In this document: in pieces, positions 49,409-61,514 of the stretch
Layout: every line of letters begins with the position of its first letter
Position numbering within the stretch: the stretch's first letter is position 1
Origin: Taxawa tesnikishii (nom. ined.)
Taxonomy: Eukaryota > Ascomycota > Dothideomycetes > Dothideales
Length of the DNA: 64,000 nt
Assembly: GCA_030247885.1 (NCBI GenBank)
Contig: JAPDRO010000022.1
Span: 1 to 64,000, forward strand
Reading direction: 5' to 3'
Made by a program: the position numbers and the translations under genes
The notes under the pieces: generated by a model
Told to the model about the DNA's origin: nothing
Seen by the model: the letters and a program-made list of their open reading frames with translations, nothing else
The model's database searches: none

Positions 49409-51119
49409 CTAGTCGCCGCCAACAGCCGCTCTCTGCTTAGCGAACTCAGCCTTAATCTGCTGTCGGAGCATCTCCGTTCTCGCTCCTCTTACAGCCGACT
49501 TATCGCGTGACTAATCTTGTCAGCAGGAGGAAAGACGAGAAGTCGGAGTACGTGTATCGGTATTATTTGAACGCTACTACGTATACTGGACGGACTGTGC
49601 TTGCTACAGATATCTTTCTGCATGCTCGCTGCTGTTGAGAGCTCTAAGCATCAGAACCCACCTCGTTAGACGCGCCGGCGCTGCTGTCTTGCTCTTGAGC
49701 GCGGTTGCTGCTGCGTGGTACCGAGCCGGCTAGGCTGGAGCTGCGTGTTGGTGTGCGAGAGTCGCTGTTCGGTCTTGCTGCGCGTGTGGCTTGTCGATCC
49801 TTTGAATCATCAGCGCCCTTGACCTGCGTCTTTTCGGTAGATGGGAGGGAACCACGCCGGCTTTGCGGCGATGAGTCACGGCGTTTGTCACGGCGTACTG
49901 GGGACCGGGACCGGGAACGACGTCGATATGTGCGTTTTGGAGGAGGAGAGCGGGAATCACGCTTGCTGCGACGTGGTGGAGGCGAGCGAGACCGCGAGAC
50001 AGATGAAGTGTTCTTTGCGCGACGGCGTCTGGGGAAGGTGAGCGACGTCTGTCCCGTCCACCTCCACGGTAGGAATCCCTGTTGCGTCTAGACCGGTCTT
50101 GGTCTGGCGAGAGGGAGCGGTTTCGAGAGCTCGGACGTCTCCGAGGTGAGCGCGAGCGACGCGGTGAGCCACCTGCTGGCGAGCGGGAGCGGGGACGTCT
50201 TCTGTTGCTGGTTGCTGGGACGTAACTGTCAGTCGCTGAACCTCGACGAAAGTCATCCGATCTACGAGGGCCCCGCGGAGAACGTGACCTAGAGCGATCT
50301 CTTGGGCGACCTGAGTAGTAGGGACGATGACGCTCATCGCGGCCGCGACCTCCACCTCCCCGTCCACCACGGCCATAACCGCGGTCTCTCCGTTCGCGAT
50401 CGCGGATGCTATCCAGCTCCCTCTCGCGATCCCGTTCTTCTTCACGGCGTTTGCGGGCTTCTTCCGCAGCCCTGTCTTTCTCGTGCTGTAGGAAAAGGTC
50501 AGCATGGATTTAGAAATGGCACAAAGCATTGCAGTTCACCATGTCCTGGAGAATTTCCGCTTTTTTGGCCTCCACCAATTGCTGTGGGACTCCGGTCGGA
50601 TTTCGCTGGGCGTCTAAGCATAGCTGCCAGAGTTGCTTGCAGAATGTGGCAGCATCGTTGCCGAGGAAGCCGGTCAGGTGTATCTGTATGGATTTTATGT
50701 CCGGCTGTAACGGTTAGCGAAACTCGTGTGTTTGAGACTGCTTAGTACTCACGTGTTCCGGTTCCAGCATATCGAAAAGAAGATTGATAACGACATCATC
50801 CTCATAGCTGAGGATTCTAGCAACTTCGTCGGAAGCCCAACTTTACACACTGTCAGTCAGCGTGTCTTCCGAGCCTCAGTGACATGTCCATGGGGCTAGC
50901 GGTTCCTAGGTTTCCTCGCTCGAGTGGAAGGAGGAGCCTGGCGAGTAACGCAGGGCGAGGCAAGAAGCAACCCAGCAGTAGACAGGTGAAACAAAAGCGA
51001 ACTCACTTCTTGATAACGGCAGACTGGATCTTCTTCGTATCCACCTTCTGGTTGAACTCTGGCGGGAACTTCGTTGCGCGCAGCAGCTTTTTGTGCGCGT
51101 CTGTAGTGATGGAGCTCAT
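49409..51119 (-). CDS. PWI-domain SR-type splicing factor (SRRM1/SRm160-like)
   Basis: A nuclear pre-mRNA processing factor: an N-terminal PWI nucleic-acid-binding domain followed by an Arg/Ser-rich tail. Five exons: 51007-51119 (MSSITTDAHKKLLRATKFPP...), 50753-50840 (WASDEVARILSYEDDVVINL LF), 50540-50704 (PDIKSIQIHLTGFLGNDAA...), 49662-50485 (RS-rich, with a Gly/Arg stretch and many RSRSP words) and 49409-49510 (LRQQIKAEFAKQRAAVGGD). Introns of 166, 48, 54 and 151 bp have GT-AG ends. In exon 4 the RS frame breaks at the G4 run 50031-50034: before it SPSPDAVAQ, while the other frame gives RRRRAKNTSS VSRSRSPPP. One more base there restores the frame and makes the exon sum 1,293 nt (430 residues). 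The K-N-W variant replaces the PWI tripeptide, as in many fungal members. Confidence 0.88.
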
Positions 51120-51812
51120 GGTGTAAGATGAGGTGTGTGGCAGTAGTGGACGCGTCTGATGCCGCGAATGAGAAGGGTTGGCAAGAGGCGCTAGTGCTTA
51201 GCCGAATGGTGGCCGTGGGCAGCCGAGTCATAAGTCGTGGGATTTCTGCCAAACTGCCAAACTGCCAAACTCAATCGATGATGGCAGTTGCACTTCGTAC
51301 TCCCAAAGCAAACACGTCAAGCACCGAATTTGGCGACACAGTATCCTTAGAACCGCCGAGGTCACGTTGGAAAAAGTAATCGACGCCTGGATTTGTTCTT
51401 GAGGGGGCTGCTTGTGGTCCATCTAGGTTTCGGAAGATCGAAGGGGGTAGCAAAACAGAATTGGTTTTAGTACGGTACTCTCATACCAAGCACGAACCAT
51501 GTCAAATATAAACCAACATCAAACGTACGCGAGAAGAGCTTGGCCAAAGTAGAATAGTTGAAGTTAACAAGTGGGATATCTCGAATAGATTGTAGGAACA
51601 CAACATCATAAATCGTAACACCTTTTGTATGCAAGCATCTTCCAATACCGACGCCATCCACCCAGGGATATATCGCCAGACACATCGCTAAACATTACGC
51701 CGCACGGCATTCCATACCTCTCATGCCGCTCAATCGACCATACACATGCTACATCTGGCGAACAAACGGATTCAAAGAAAACTGGGCGGTAGCGAGATGA
51801 TTCCGCACACGC
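51120..51812. promoter_or_regulatory. PWI gene upstream region and aquaporin 3' flank
   Basis: About 690 bp. It holds the promoter side of the PWI gene (a short triple repeat of AAACTGCC at 51248-51269) and the downstream flank of the aquaporin. No gene is seen. Confidence 0.5.
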
Positions 51813-52745
51813 TTACTCTTGGACGAAGTCGCCACCGGCATCGTCCTGGCCCTCGTTGGCGCCCTCAAGATCACCATTGTTCATGTACTTGACGAAGCGG
51901 TAATATCCGGCAGACAGACCGGCACCCATGAAAGGTCCGATCCAGTAGATCCAGTGGTATCCTGGGAAGCTTGCGCCAGCGACGCAAGGGCCAAAGCTAC
52001 GGGCTGGGTTGAGGGAAGCGCCAGTGTAGTAGACGCCTACAAGAAATGTCAGTTATTTGAACCTGAACTACGGTTGTAAAGAGGGCCTTACCGGCAATCT
52101 CTGCAACAAAAAGAGCCAGGCCAATACCTATTGGTGCAATGAAGGTGTCCTTAGATTTGTCGGCAGCAAGGACCAAGACCGTGAAGCATAGTTCGATGGT
52201 AAGGAACATCTCGAAGAAGACGCCACGGGCAATGGACATGCCTGGCGCGAGAGTGGTTTGCGTCACGTTGATGGAACCTGGGATCATGCACTCAATGAGA
52301 GCAGCGGCTACTATACCGGCGATAATCTGAGTGGGAAAGAGCCAGAGCCCGCGCATAGCAGGAAGTTCGCCGGCAACAACCAAAGCGAGCGTAACACTAA
52401 CACATCGTCAGCCATTGTCCGCCAGCTCATGAGAGGCACGACTAACGCAGGGTTGAAAAGACCACCACTGATACGGTACAAACCCCATACAGTGACCAAG
52501 AGGGAAAGACCGTAGCTCATGGCGATGTAAATGACGGTTTGCGAGCTATTGGTGCCGTTGGGTCCGACTTCGCCAGCTTGTTGGACAGCCATGGAGTGCC
52601 CGGCAAAGGCGAAGTACAAGAAGAGGAACGTTCCGACAAACTCTCCGGTGGCTGCCACAAAGTGTTTGCGGACGGCGGACTGTTGGGACGGGTCACCGCC
52701 ATTTCGCTTGAAGCTCTCGAAGGGCTTCTCAAAGGAGCGAGCCAT
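51813..52745 (-). CDS. Aquaporin (MIP-family water channel)
   Basis: A six-helix membrane channel of the major intrinsic protein family. Three exons: 52447-52745, 52092-52396 and 51813-52036, with introns of 50 and 55 bp; the sum is 828 nt, 275 residues. Both half-helix signatures are present: NPAVTLAL, which is rebuilt across intron 1, and NPARSFGP in exon 3. The Arg after the second NPA is the selectivity-filter residue. Helix 1 reads [18 protein letters not shown]. The N-terminal 30 residues are hydrophilic ([20 protein letters not shown]) and the C-terminus is acidic ([17 protein letters not shown]). The short loops and length fit an orthodox water channel rather than a long-tailed aquaglyceroporin; substrate is inferred. 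The frame is clean. Confidence 0.94.
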
Positions 52746-55121
52746 TGCTGCGGTGGTTGTCCGGGAGTATTGTTAGAGATTTGGGTGTAAAAGGCAGCTC
52801 CGTAAGCTAAGTTGGCCTTCGAAAATTAGGCGGGTTGAGGTTATTACAAGACGGGAGTAGGGTGTGTGTATTTGGTGGGAAGAAGGAGATTTAAAGGAGA
52901 GAGTCATGAAGAACGGATGAAAGACTCGACCAAGCCATGACGTCCCGTGTCGCGTCAGGGATGAGTGTCAGTGTGATGCCATCCCAATGCTTCCACCCCT
53001 GCGCGCCATCACCCAGAACAATCTCTCCGCTCCCACCGGTCCCAGCCCGGAGAGACGCGTATCTGATTCGTGAGACGGAATCCACTGCGGGATCGAACAA
53101 CGACTCAAAGAAACGCCCATGACCGGGGCATGAACCGTCCTTGGAGGGTGGTGGCGCCACTAACGCGGCTCAGAGTTGAGGCGGAGGACGGAAGCATCGC
53201 TAGCTGGACCAACGGCTCTACTCCATAACTTATGCATGGTGATCGCAGTCGTCGATCATGCACGTTTGATCGATGGATGTTCTATTGGGGAGGCAGATGT
53301 CGATCGAAGGTCTTTCAGCAGGAGTCGGCGCTTTTGCTCCTTCAATTCCTTCGCTTGGTGACTCCTCGCAATGCTTTACAAATAAAGGACCTTCCCAGTT
53401 GAACAGAGATCGAAAGATCGGCACGGGACATTGTTGACATGCGCGTTCCCGTACCTCTCTGCTGTACCTGTTGCGCCACTTAACGGCCCGTCCGAAACCT
53501 TCAGCCACGCGCTCTAGCCACGCTCAACCGCGGGGGCAAAATTGAAGGATGGAACTTCCAACCGCGTGAGACGGGACGAAGGCAAGCCCATGACGTTGAA
53601 CCACGCGGCTCGTTCCAGCGGCCTCCCTTTGCCAATCAAATGAATTCGACAAACCCTGCCCCCATTAAACGTGCCGCATCCCCCATCTCTTCGTCGACGT
53701 CACCCGTATGAATTGTCATCCGTACTGGTACACCATTACCGTAGTCCTCTCCGGTCAGGCGACATGCTCTGATACAAGACGTGGCTCAACTCCTTATATC
53801 GGTGTTGTTATTGTACCCAGCCCCTTGCTTCACAACCCATTGTTTCGGTCGTCAAGGTATTGCTTTGGATTCTCCCTAGGCTTTAAGGTATCACATAGAT
53901 TAACTGCAGCAGAATCCTAATCTCTGCCCCCAAGAAAGCGGATTGACGGTTTTGAAGTCCGCAAGGATCAAGCGTGCAATTACCGCGAACTGATTGAAGC
54001 TTACTCGTGCATTGTACGGATCTGTGGTACAGTCATTTGCTCAGACGGTAAAATCCATTTCTTGTAGGGTCATTGCGAGCGCTAGTACTTCGGATCATGG
54101 CATATTTACCCACGGCATCTCGGACACATATCCGCGCGCGTGTTGTTTGCGGAGCGTTGGAAAGGCAGTTCAACGCCTATTGGTTGTAGCAGCCGCTGGC
54201 TGGTCGTTAGAGGGAACATCGCTTGTGCTTGTTGAAAGAATTCGTTTATCAGATGCTCGCTTGAACCGTTATTACAGCATCCTCTGCTCAGGCGTCTTCG
54301 CTAAATACGTTCTGCTACCTCTACAATTTTGTTGTGTCAAGCCCCATCACAGCGCTTGCCGCTGCTCTGTCGGCAACTAGAGCACAACGGCCTCATCATA
54401 AGAAAACAAGGCCACACTCTTTTCAGCACCAGTATGGGATAGTCGATGCGCGAACGGGGCAACAATCGAAGTCCTGCTTGTCGACTAAAGAATTGTCGTC
54501 AACGTTGACGAAGCAAGAAGTCAGTGAAGGCTGTACGTGCGTGTTAAACCATCGAAGCCACCCTACTGAGAGCGGTGATGCTAGTGTGATTAGCCGTTTC
54601 TCGCAGTCTGCAGCGCTTCACCACTATCTCGGCCACTCGTTCCTGCTCCCGCCCGTGCTCCTCCACTCCATACAGTGCCGGCTCAGTAACCTACGGCGTG
54701 ACGGAGTTATCTCATCACGCCAACCTCACCGCCATGTTAGCTTAGTCCCGACGGACATATTTACAATCTTCCTTCCTTACCTGGACCACAACATCACAAG
54801 CTTTCCATCTTCCTCGCCGCAGCATCTCGACCACGACCACCCTCGAGTCAGCCGGGAAACTGGCTCCGCCGACCCAATCAACTGCCACCACCTCCATACT
54901 GACCAACAGAGGGCACCATCCAAGTTCGTGTATACATATGACTGGTGGTTATGAGCCATGTATGGGAGCACGTGCCAACTGGTCAAACACTGATATTCTG
55001 CTGCAGGGATTCGGAGCTTCTGTGGTCCACCGTCAGACTTCATGCTCTCGGACAAGCTCGCGGCCAGATAGAGCGCCACCAGCAGCACGACTGCTGCCGG
55101 GTTACGTTTTCGCGTGTGCCG
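52746..55121. other. Long intergenic region without a supported gene
   Basis: About 2.4 kb. The first part is the aquaporin's upstream region. Several frames of 60-206 codons (for example 54334-54954 plus) overlap others, are low in domain signal and lack intron structure. A CCAAT word lies at about 53632. I see no gene I can support. Confidence 0.45.
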
Positions 55122-55855
55122 TCACGCCGCGAGACGCCGGAATGTGAACGTGTAGTCTCCTTCGAAGACCAGCCCATAGCCAGTTGCTGGCAATGGAGGC
55201 CAGATAGCCATGCCACGAGCACAGGGCAGGTTCTGCTGGTCCACTAGCACTGGCGTGAAGCAGAGGTAGAAGTTCTGGTCGGCGAATGAGCAGTACGTGT
55301 GTTCATTGGAACCACACCAGCTAGGGTGGTGAGATTCGGTGGTCGCCTGATCGGAATTACCATCACAATCTTGATGCGAGTAGAGATTCACATGTTCGGT
55401 GCGCTCGTGCTGCCATAGAGTTCTCGATGGAAGGTGTTGATGAACACTGACCCGGAGATTTGGGAGTTGTGGGATTTGGCACGAGTCGTCCACGCAAGAG
55501 ACCGACAGTTGGCCGACGTAGGTGACGGACGTTGAGCCGTGGTATTGAAGACTAGCAGGCGAGGGTCAAAGTTGGCCTTGGCATAATGCGGGTCGGGTTG
55601 GGGCGAGAAGAATGGCCGTTGGAAAATGCTGAGGGTTGCTGTTGGCATATCAATCCATTGGATTATATTTGACAGGAGTCCATTCACTGTGAACCTGATC
55701 ATGGCGAATGCTTCCCACCACGCTAATTCCTCACCGCTTGGTTGTGAAGGAGATACTCATCGGTGGAGATGCTGGTGTCTGACACCCTGCACTTACCAAA
55801 GGCTTGGACAGTCAGAACAGCAGGGTACGACAGGATGACGAACACTATCAGCCTC
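55122..55855 (-). CDS. Putative secreted protein of unknown family
   Basis: The minus strand carries a hydrophobic leader (RLIVFVILSYPAVLTVQA) ending in a signal-peptidase-like VQA, then a GTAAGT intron (55756-55796, 41 bp) after which the frame continues as FVSPSQPSGEELAWWEAFAM and ...IQWIDMPTATLSIFQRPF. The later part has four Cys (QDCDGNSDQ, SWCGSNEHTYCSF, YLCF) and ends DYTFTFRRLAA. Two irregularities: no ATG is in frame with the leader (ATGGAGGCTG would need one G fewer), and the frame changes at about 55401, where GCACCGAAC would need one more C. Either these are sequence errors or the gene has begun to decay. I recognise no family. Confidence 0.45.
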
Positions 55856-57794
55856 CATCAACTGATCAGCCCTGTGCTTGTCTTTGAAGGAGGGTCGAGC
55901 CTTCCCATCCAACATCCGCCGCTTAGAGCATCAGGTGTAGATCTAACAGGCATGAGTGTAACTGGCGTCGAGAGATTTGGATGGAGGAGGCTCAGTGCGA
56001 GGATGTTTGGGCCGTGAGCTGATCGTACTGGCGTGCAACTCGCGCAGGTAAGACAACTGGGCTGCCGGCTTGAGCTGTTCCGCTAGAACCTAGGGAAGAC
56101 CTTTGAAGCGATCGAGATCCTCCAATTTTCAACCCGCTGGATGTACTCGTCAATGTCCGCCGTAGTCTATTTGAGTAACGGAAGCGGCAGAAGGATGACA
56201 TGATGGGTTATTTCTGCCATGGCCCATGGCCAGATATACCTATCGTTTCGAGTATGATGCAGAAGACATGCACTCATATCGCCATGGCAGAAAGACTGAT
56301 TCACGCTTGATCCTCACCGCCTCCGCTAGTGCGGTTCTGATGGAGACACATATCCTCCCTCTTGTGACGAAACAGTTCCGTAGGACTGGGAAACGCGGCA
56401 GACGCATGTGCAAAGATTACTGGGACTAGCATATGAGAAGAACGAAGCTGCGACGGAGGGCAAGACGGTGCTTCCATCAGTAGGATCAGCCAGTAGCTAC
56501 TCACTGGACGGGGCGGTTCTTCGTTATCTTGGTCTTCGCAGTGGTCGGCGTATGTTGTCTGTGACCTGTGCTTCTATGTGTTGCATACCATATGACCATA
56601 TCGTTGAGTTTTATGCACTAACGAGTGTACGTGTACGAGAGTCAGCTACTCTCATGGGGTAGTTGCGCGTGAGTGATGGCATCCACACGCACGTTTGGCA
56701 AGCCCCGCAGTCATCGCATTCATACATACGTGTATTCGATATCAATGAAACGACTTCCGCATCGTGGCAGGTACCAGGTACCAGGTACCTCGTTCCGACG
56801 CGATAAAATGCGCGAGGTGCGTGTGATTGGCTAGACAGATACCGCCTATACAGGCATACAGGCGCGAAAGAGGTACAATGTACGACATAGGCGCTGTCAT
56901 GCAATAGACTGTTCAGATATATGGAAACGCATGGCCTTCGACCCGTCTTCGAGAAACGAGGGACGGACGAATGGCGGCATGGCTTCGTGTCATGCGCGAG
57001 TCACGCTTTCTTGGTGGGTTTGCGCCGCCGACAAGGATCAGAGTAGAGCTTAAGCCGCAGGACGGGCAAGATTAGGGAAACGATGCAGTGCCAAATCTCG
57101 ACCACCTGAGCCGTGTTTTTTGCGGTGCATTCTATCCTCTAAAGGGACGGTGCGGCCAGCAACTTCTCTTGCTCTGCTCCTCAAACCTTGCCTAGGCTTG
57201 CCGACCATCACCATCACCATCACCATCACCATCACCGTCACACGCTCCTTTGGCCCTTTCACTCTGGGTCTTCTTCCCTTTGTCGTTTTTGTTTGTCTCT
57301 AGCACCTGCCATTCGCTGCACTGACACTGCCCTGATACTGCACTGATACTGCCCTGCTACCACCCCTACTACCGGCCGGTGATAAGGTGTTGAACCGTCG
57401 ACTTTTTTGAGGGGAAATTGGGCAGATCAGGGCGGCGATCTGCACGTCTGTTCCCGATCGCCAGGCTGCGAAGTCGATAACGCGCAGAGTCCGAGGCCCC
57501 ATTGAGATCGATCTGAAGCAGGCCAGCAGGGCCATCAGGCCATAGGGGAAAGTCCTGCCACAAGCTGCACGGCCGACCTGCGCGTGCTTGTGCGCGTGCT
57601 CGTGCTCGTGCTTGTGCTTGTCTGATAACAACGCCAGGTTGGCACGAATTCCTTTCCTGGAAGCTGCAGCCATCAACCGCAGCTTGCGAGAGCTGCTGCT
57701 CGCTCGCTCTTCTCCTTTATCGTCACTGCCCTTTTGATCCTCGCCGCGCACCGCGACGCTTGCACTCGTTGTTGCTGGCAAGCGATGAGCCGCC
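55856..57794. other. Intergenic region and SSK1 upstream region
   Basis: About 1.9 kb. The minus strand near 56000-56190 reads EDLDRFKGLP..VLAEQLKPA AQLSYLRELH with stops between, perhaps a gene relic. At 56769-56789 GGTACCA is repeated in tandem. At 57204-57239 there is an (ACCATC)6 microsatellite, and at about 57580-57622 a GTGCTCGTGCTTGT array. The last two lie in what should be the SSK1 promoter or 5' UTR. Confidence 0.45.
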
Positions 57795-60754
57795 ATGTTC
57801 GACCTTAGGAGGACGATGCGGAGCATGCTCAAGCGTCAAAAGTCGTCGAAATCGGCCCACTCGGCAACGACTGAAAGCCAATCCAGCAGAGCCGCAAGCA
57901 CAAACTCGACGAACAACACTGCTCCGTCCACGCCCACACCTCACGCTCCCTTTCACGACAATCCTTACAGACGTCCTCGCAAGAGTGCCTCTACTGCTTT
58001 GCTGCAGGAAAAGTGCTATCCTGCGTGTTCGATAGCCGAGGAAGCCGTTGAGGTGCCTAGCGACGACGAAGAGGAGGAGGGCAAGGACGAGAGACAGAGC
58101 CAAGTCGAAACGCTCGCGGATCGCCGATTGCCTCTCCATCTCGATAAACCACACGACACACAGGACACGCACGACCTCCGACTGGAGCACGTCGATGGAC
58201 TGCAGCAGCAGCAGCAGCAGCCGCCAACCCTTGCAGTACAGGAGCCCACTCCGGATGCTTTGAACAACCCTGCGAGCCTGCCAGGCACCTTCCCCAGAGA
58301 CGACGCAGAACACACTCCTGGGTAAGAAAACATGTCTCTCTGGACCAGACGACTGTCCATCTCTATACTAGACACCGCCGACAGCCTCCTGTCCTGCAAA
58401 CATTCGCGGCTCAACCCACACCTACATACATGTATCCCTACAGTCGATCACTCTCAACTCTAATCCCCGGCTTTTCTCTTCCGCTTGCTCCATCCTCTTT
58501 CTTGTTTTGCACTGCTGACCATGATCCACCCTCGCCAGACCACAGCCACAGCCACAACCACAACCATCTCATTCAAACGAATCCCTCAATCCCAACACTG
58601 CCGACCATCGCGACTCGATAGCCTCTGGCACCTCTCCCGGCGCCACTCCTGCCGTCCGTCCTACAGACACAACTGTCCGCCGACAGTCCATCGTCAACGG
58701 CGCCAACGCTCGTCTCATCAAGACACTACTCGACACCTCTAGCGGTCCTCGTCCCTTCTCGCCTGTTACACCCTCGGCGCCCGACTACTTCAGCCAAGTC
58801 CCTACCACGAACATAGCAAGCATGCTGCATCGAAAGATATGGGTCAAGCGAGCCGGTGCTTCCCCAACAATGGTGTCGATACGGGAAGATGATTTGGTCG
58901 ACGATGTGCGGGACATGATCCTCAAGAAGTACGCCAATTCGCTGGGAAGGAGCTTTGATTCGCCAGACGTCATACTGCGCATAGTGTCCCGGGCAGAGAG
59001 TCAGCGCGACCAAGTAAAGGAAAGGATGCTGGGTCCGGAAGAGGAGATGTGCAGGACATTGGACGCCTATTACCCTGGCGGACAGACGGTCGATGAGGCT
59101 CTCATCATCGATGTTCCACAGCGACGAACACCACGGCCATCACCCCGTGCGTTCCATCAGATGCCGACCGGTTACAGCGCGCTTGACGACTACCGTCCCG
59201 CAGAGACTGGCACAGACTACTTTCCTCAGATGCCTGCGGTTATTCCCCGTCGAATCCGGCAACCGCTAGCTCTCACGACACCCGATCAACGCTCCTCAGC
59301 GGCAATCCGGCGATACCTGAGCATGCCCGCTCTATATCTGTGCTCAACACTGGTCAGGTCCCACCACTTCCTTCTCCAGGTGGCAGAAGCCGTCTCCAGC
59401 GAGAACACCGCCCCAAATACCAGCGCCAACACACCTCCTCGCCAACCATCATCATGAGCCAGCAACCTTCCCACGCATCTAACGCCGGCGCTGTGGCTGC
59501 TAATCCTCCCAACCTCGCCGCCCTTCAACACCTCACGCATCGTAACTCTGCCCGTCCACGTCTCGAATCCACCGCATCCGACCATAGCAGCATACCCGCC
59601 GCACCTCCTCTCCCCACTCCTCCTGCACCTGAAGCTCCTCCCACTGGAAAAGGAGCCGGTGGAAGCACGCCCCCAACTCCAAATGGACCACCACCACACC
59701 GACCGTCACGGGGTCGGAAGACCAGGAAGCCGACGCCAACGAACGGCACCTCGCCCTCTGAACTAAAAGCCACCACTCCCAACCCGTCACTGCCGTCCTC
59801 ACTACTGGACGGCTCGGTTCCACCCATCAACGTGCTGATCGTCGAGGACAACCTGATCAACCTGCGCTTGCTGGAGGCGTTCATGAAGAGGTTGAAGGTG
59901 CGCTGGAGCACGGCCATGAACGGGCAAATCGCTGTCAACAAGTGGCGCGCCGGCGGCTTCCACTTGGTGCTCATGGATATCCAGCTCCCAATCATGAGCG
60001 GTTTGGAAGCGACCAAGGAGATCAGACGGCTTGAAAGGGTTAATGGGATCGGTGTTTTCAGTAGCAGCACGCCAGCGAGTCCAGAGGCTAAGAACGGCGC
60101 GTCTGAGAGCTTGAATGGGGCCATCGGGGAGGATGGGGCTGATGGGGAGCAGGCAAATGGGGAAGAGAGCGCGGCCGAGAAGAAGAATGACCCGAGTGAC
60201 GACAAGTTGAGTATGGAGGAGGGGCTGTTCAAGAGTCCGGTCATTATTGTTGCACTCACGGCCAGTTCGCTGCAGAGTGATCGGCACGAGGCGCTGGCTG
60301 CTGGGTGCAATGATTTCTTGACAAAGGTATGTGAAGAAAAAACCCCATTACCACCGCGCTCCTATCCTACACCATCCACCACACCAGTCCATCTGGCTAA
60401 CTCCATCTCCAGCCCGTCAACTTTGTCTGGCTCGAGCGAAAAGTTAAAGAATGGGGCTGCATGCAAGCGCTCATCGACTTTGACGGCTGGCGCAAGTGGA
60501 GGGATTTCGCTTCTGATGCCAACGTTAAGAACAAGTCGGCCAGTGGCGTGGGAGAAAAGAAGGACGCCAAGGGCGACAAGTTGGCCGAGTTGGCGGCCAA
60601 GAAGGCGAAGAGGGAGAAGAGGGTCAGTGCGGATGCGCAGGGGTTAGCAAGGTCGTGGCTGTGGAGCAGGGGTTGGGGGATGCTGTTGAGGGATAGGAGG
60701 AGGAGGAGGAGGAGGAGGAGAAGAGACAATGCAGGGAGGAGATGGAGGAGGTGA
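57795..60754 (+). CDS. SSK1: SSK1-type response regulator of the HOG stress pathway
   Basis: Cytosolic response regulator that receives phosphate from a histidine phosphotransfer protein and controls the Ssk2/22 MAPKKK of the osmostress (HOG) pathway. Exons: 57795-58321, 58539-60326, 60413-60754, with introns of 217 and 86 bp. Exon 1 starts MFDLRRTMRSMLKRQKSSKS and has a Q6 run. The conserved KIWVKRAGASPTM...DDLVDDVRDMILKKYANSLG block lies in exon 2. The receiver domain reads INVLIVEDNLINLRLLEAFM, phospho-acceptor Asp in VLMDIQLPIMSG, ALTAS and NDFLTK|PVNF across intron 2, with a long Gly/Glu-rich insertion before ALTAS, usual for fungal Ssk1. The frame breaks at C4 59245-59248; one more C gives VIPPSNPATASSHDT. 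The literal end at 60754 yields a poly-Arg tail; a frame ending at 60800 (EYVLLGDGSEASHTV) looks more natural. Confidence 0.92.
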
Positions 60755-60962
60755 GTATGTGTTGCTTGGAGATGGCTCGGAGGCGAGTCATACGGTATGA
60801 GCTGGAACGACTCTCTCCGAATTCTCGATCTTCCGACTGTACGAGGCGATTCAAGCTTGGACGCATATTTTCGTTTGTCTTTTTTCTTTTCTTCTAACCT
60901 TTTTCCGAAACGCTGTGCTTTGAGCGAATGAGCGGCATTTGACTTTCTATTCGAGCAGCGGG

Positions 60963-61484
60963 ATGGATATGGAAGCATCTGTGGTTCTTCTTGTTGGATC
61001 CAATGAAGATCCTGTCTACCACTTGAGTTTGTGCACCTTCATCGCCTTGCCTGGTGCTGCTATGAGCGTTCAATATGCAAATGTGGTATGGAAAATTGAG
61101 CTAAGGTGAGGATGGAACCCTTCGCAGACCAGCCGTAGAACTGATCGATCCGTGCAATGGGGTCACTGTTGTCGCCTTTTTTCGAACACCAACTCCGCGA
61201 CCTGCCGCTTCTTCACGTAACCGAGGTATAGGGCCATAGTCATCTCTTTGTTCGACATGAGGCAAGGCTTCTTCTTGCTGTTGTATGGTCAGGATGAAGT
61301 GGAATCGAGACTAGCGGAGGAAGCTGTAGATATCCTGAAAAGATACGCCAGTAAGAACGGTGGAGGTAGCATAGTCCGGATTTCGTTCTGTGAGAAACCA
61401 TACTCGGGAGAAACTGAGAGGAGAATGGGCGAGTGGCTCTTGAGCTTATATAGACGTACGGAAAAGAGTGATGCGGAGACGTAG
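60963..61484 (+). CDS. Small hypothetical protein, two or more exons
   Basis: Tentative gene. A first exon from the ATG at 60963 reads MDMEASVVLLVGSNEDPVYH and continues to KIELR, where AAGGTGAGG offers a donor near 61101. A last exon after GGTCAG at about 61292 reads DEVESRLAEEAVDILKRYAS, then GGGSIVRISFCEKPYSGETE and ends RRTEKSDAET at 61484. The middle is not resolved; one more small exon may lie between. Composition is protein-like, with no domain I know. It ends 30 bp from the convergent cyclase stop. Confidence 0.4.
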
Positions 61485-61514
61485 CCGGAGATCGTTCGGA
61501 AAAGACAGACAGCA

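Noticed and set aside
57299-58313. Minus-strand frames over the start of SSK1
   Set aside because: Antisense to a well-supported SSK1 exon and its leader; no domain.
59286-60310. Long minus-strand frames (137, 261, 161 codons) under SSK1
   Set aside because: Mirror images of the codon-biased SSK1 exon; the receiver domain on the plus strand explains the region.
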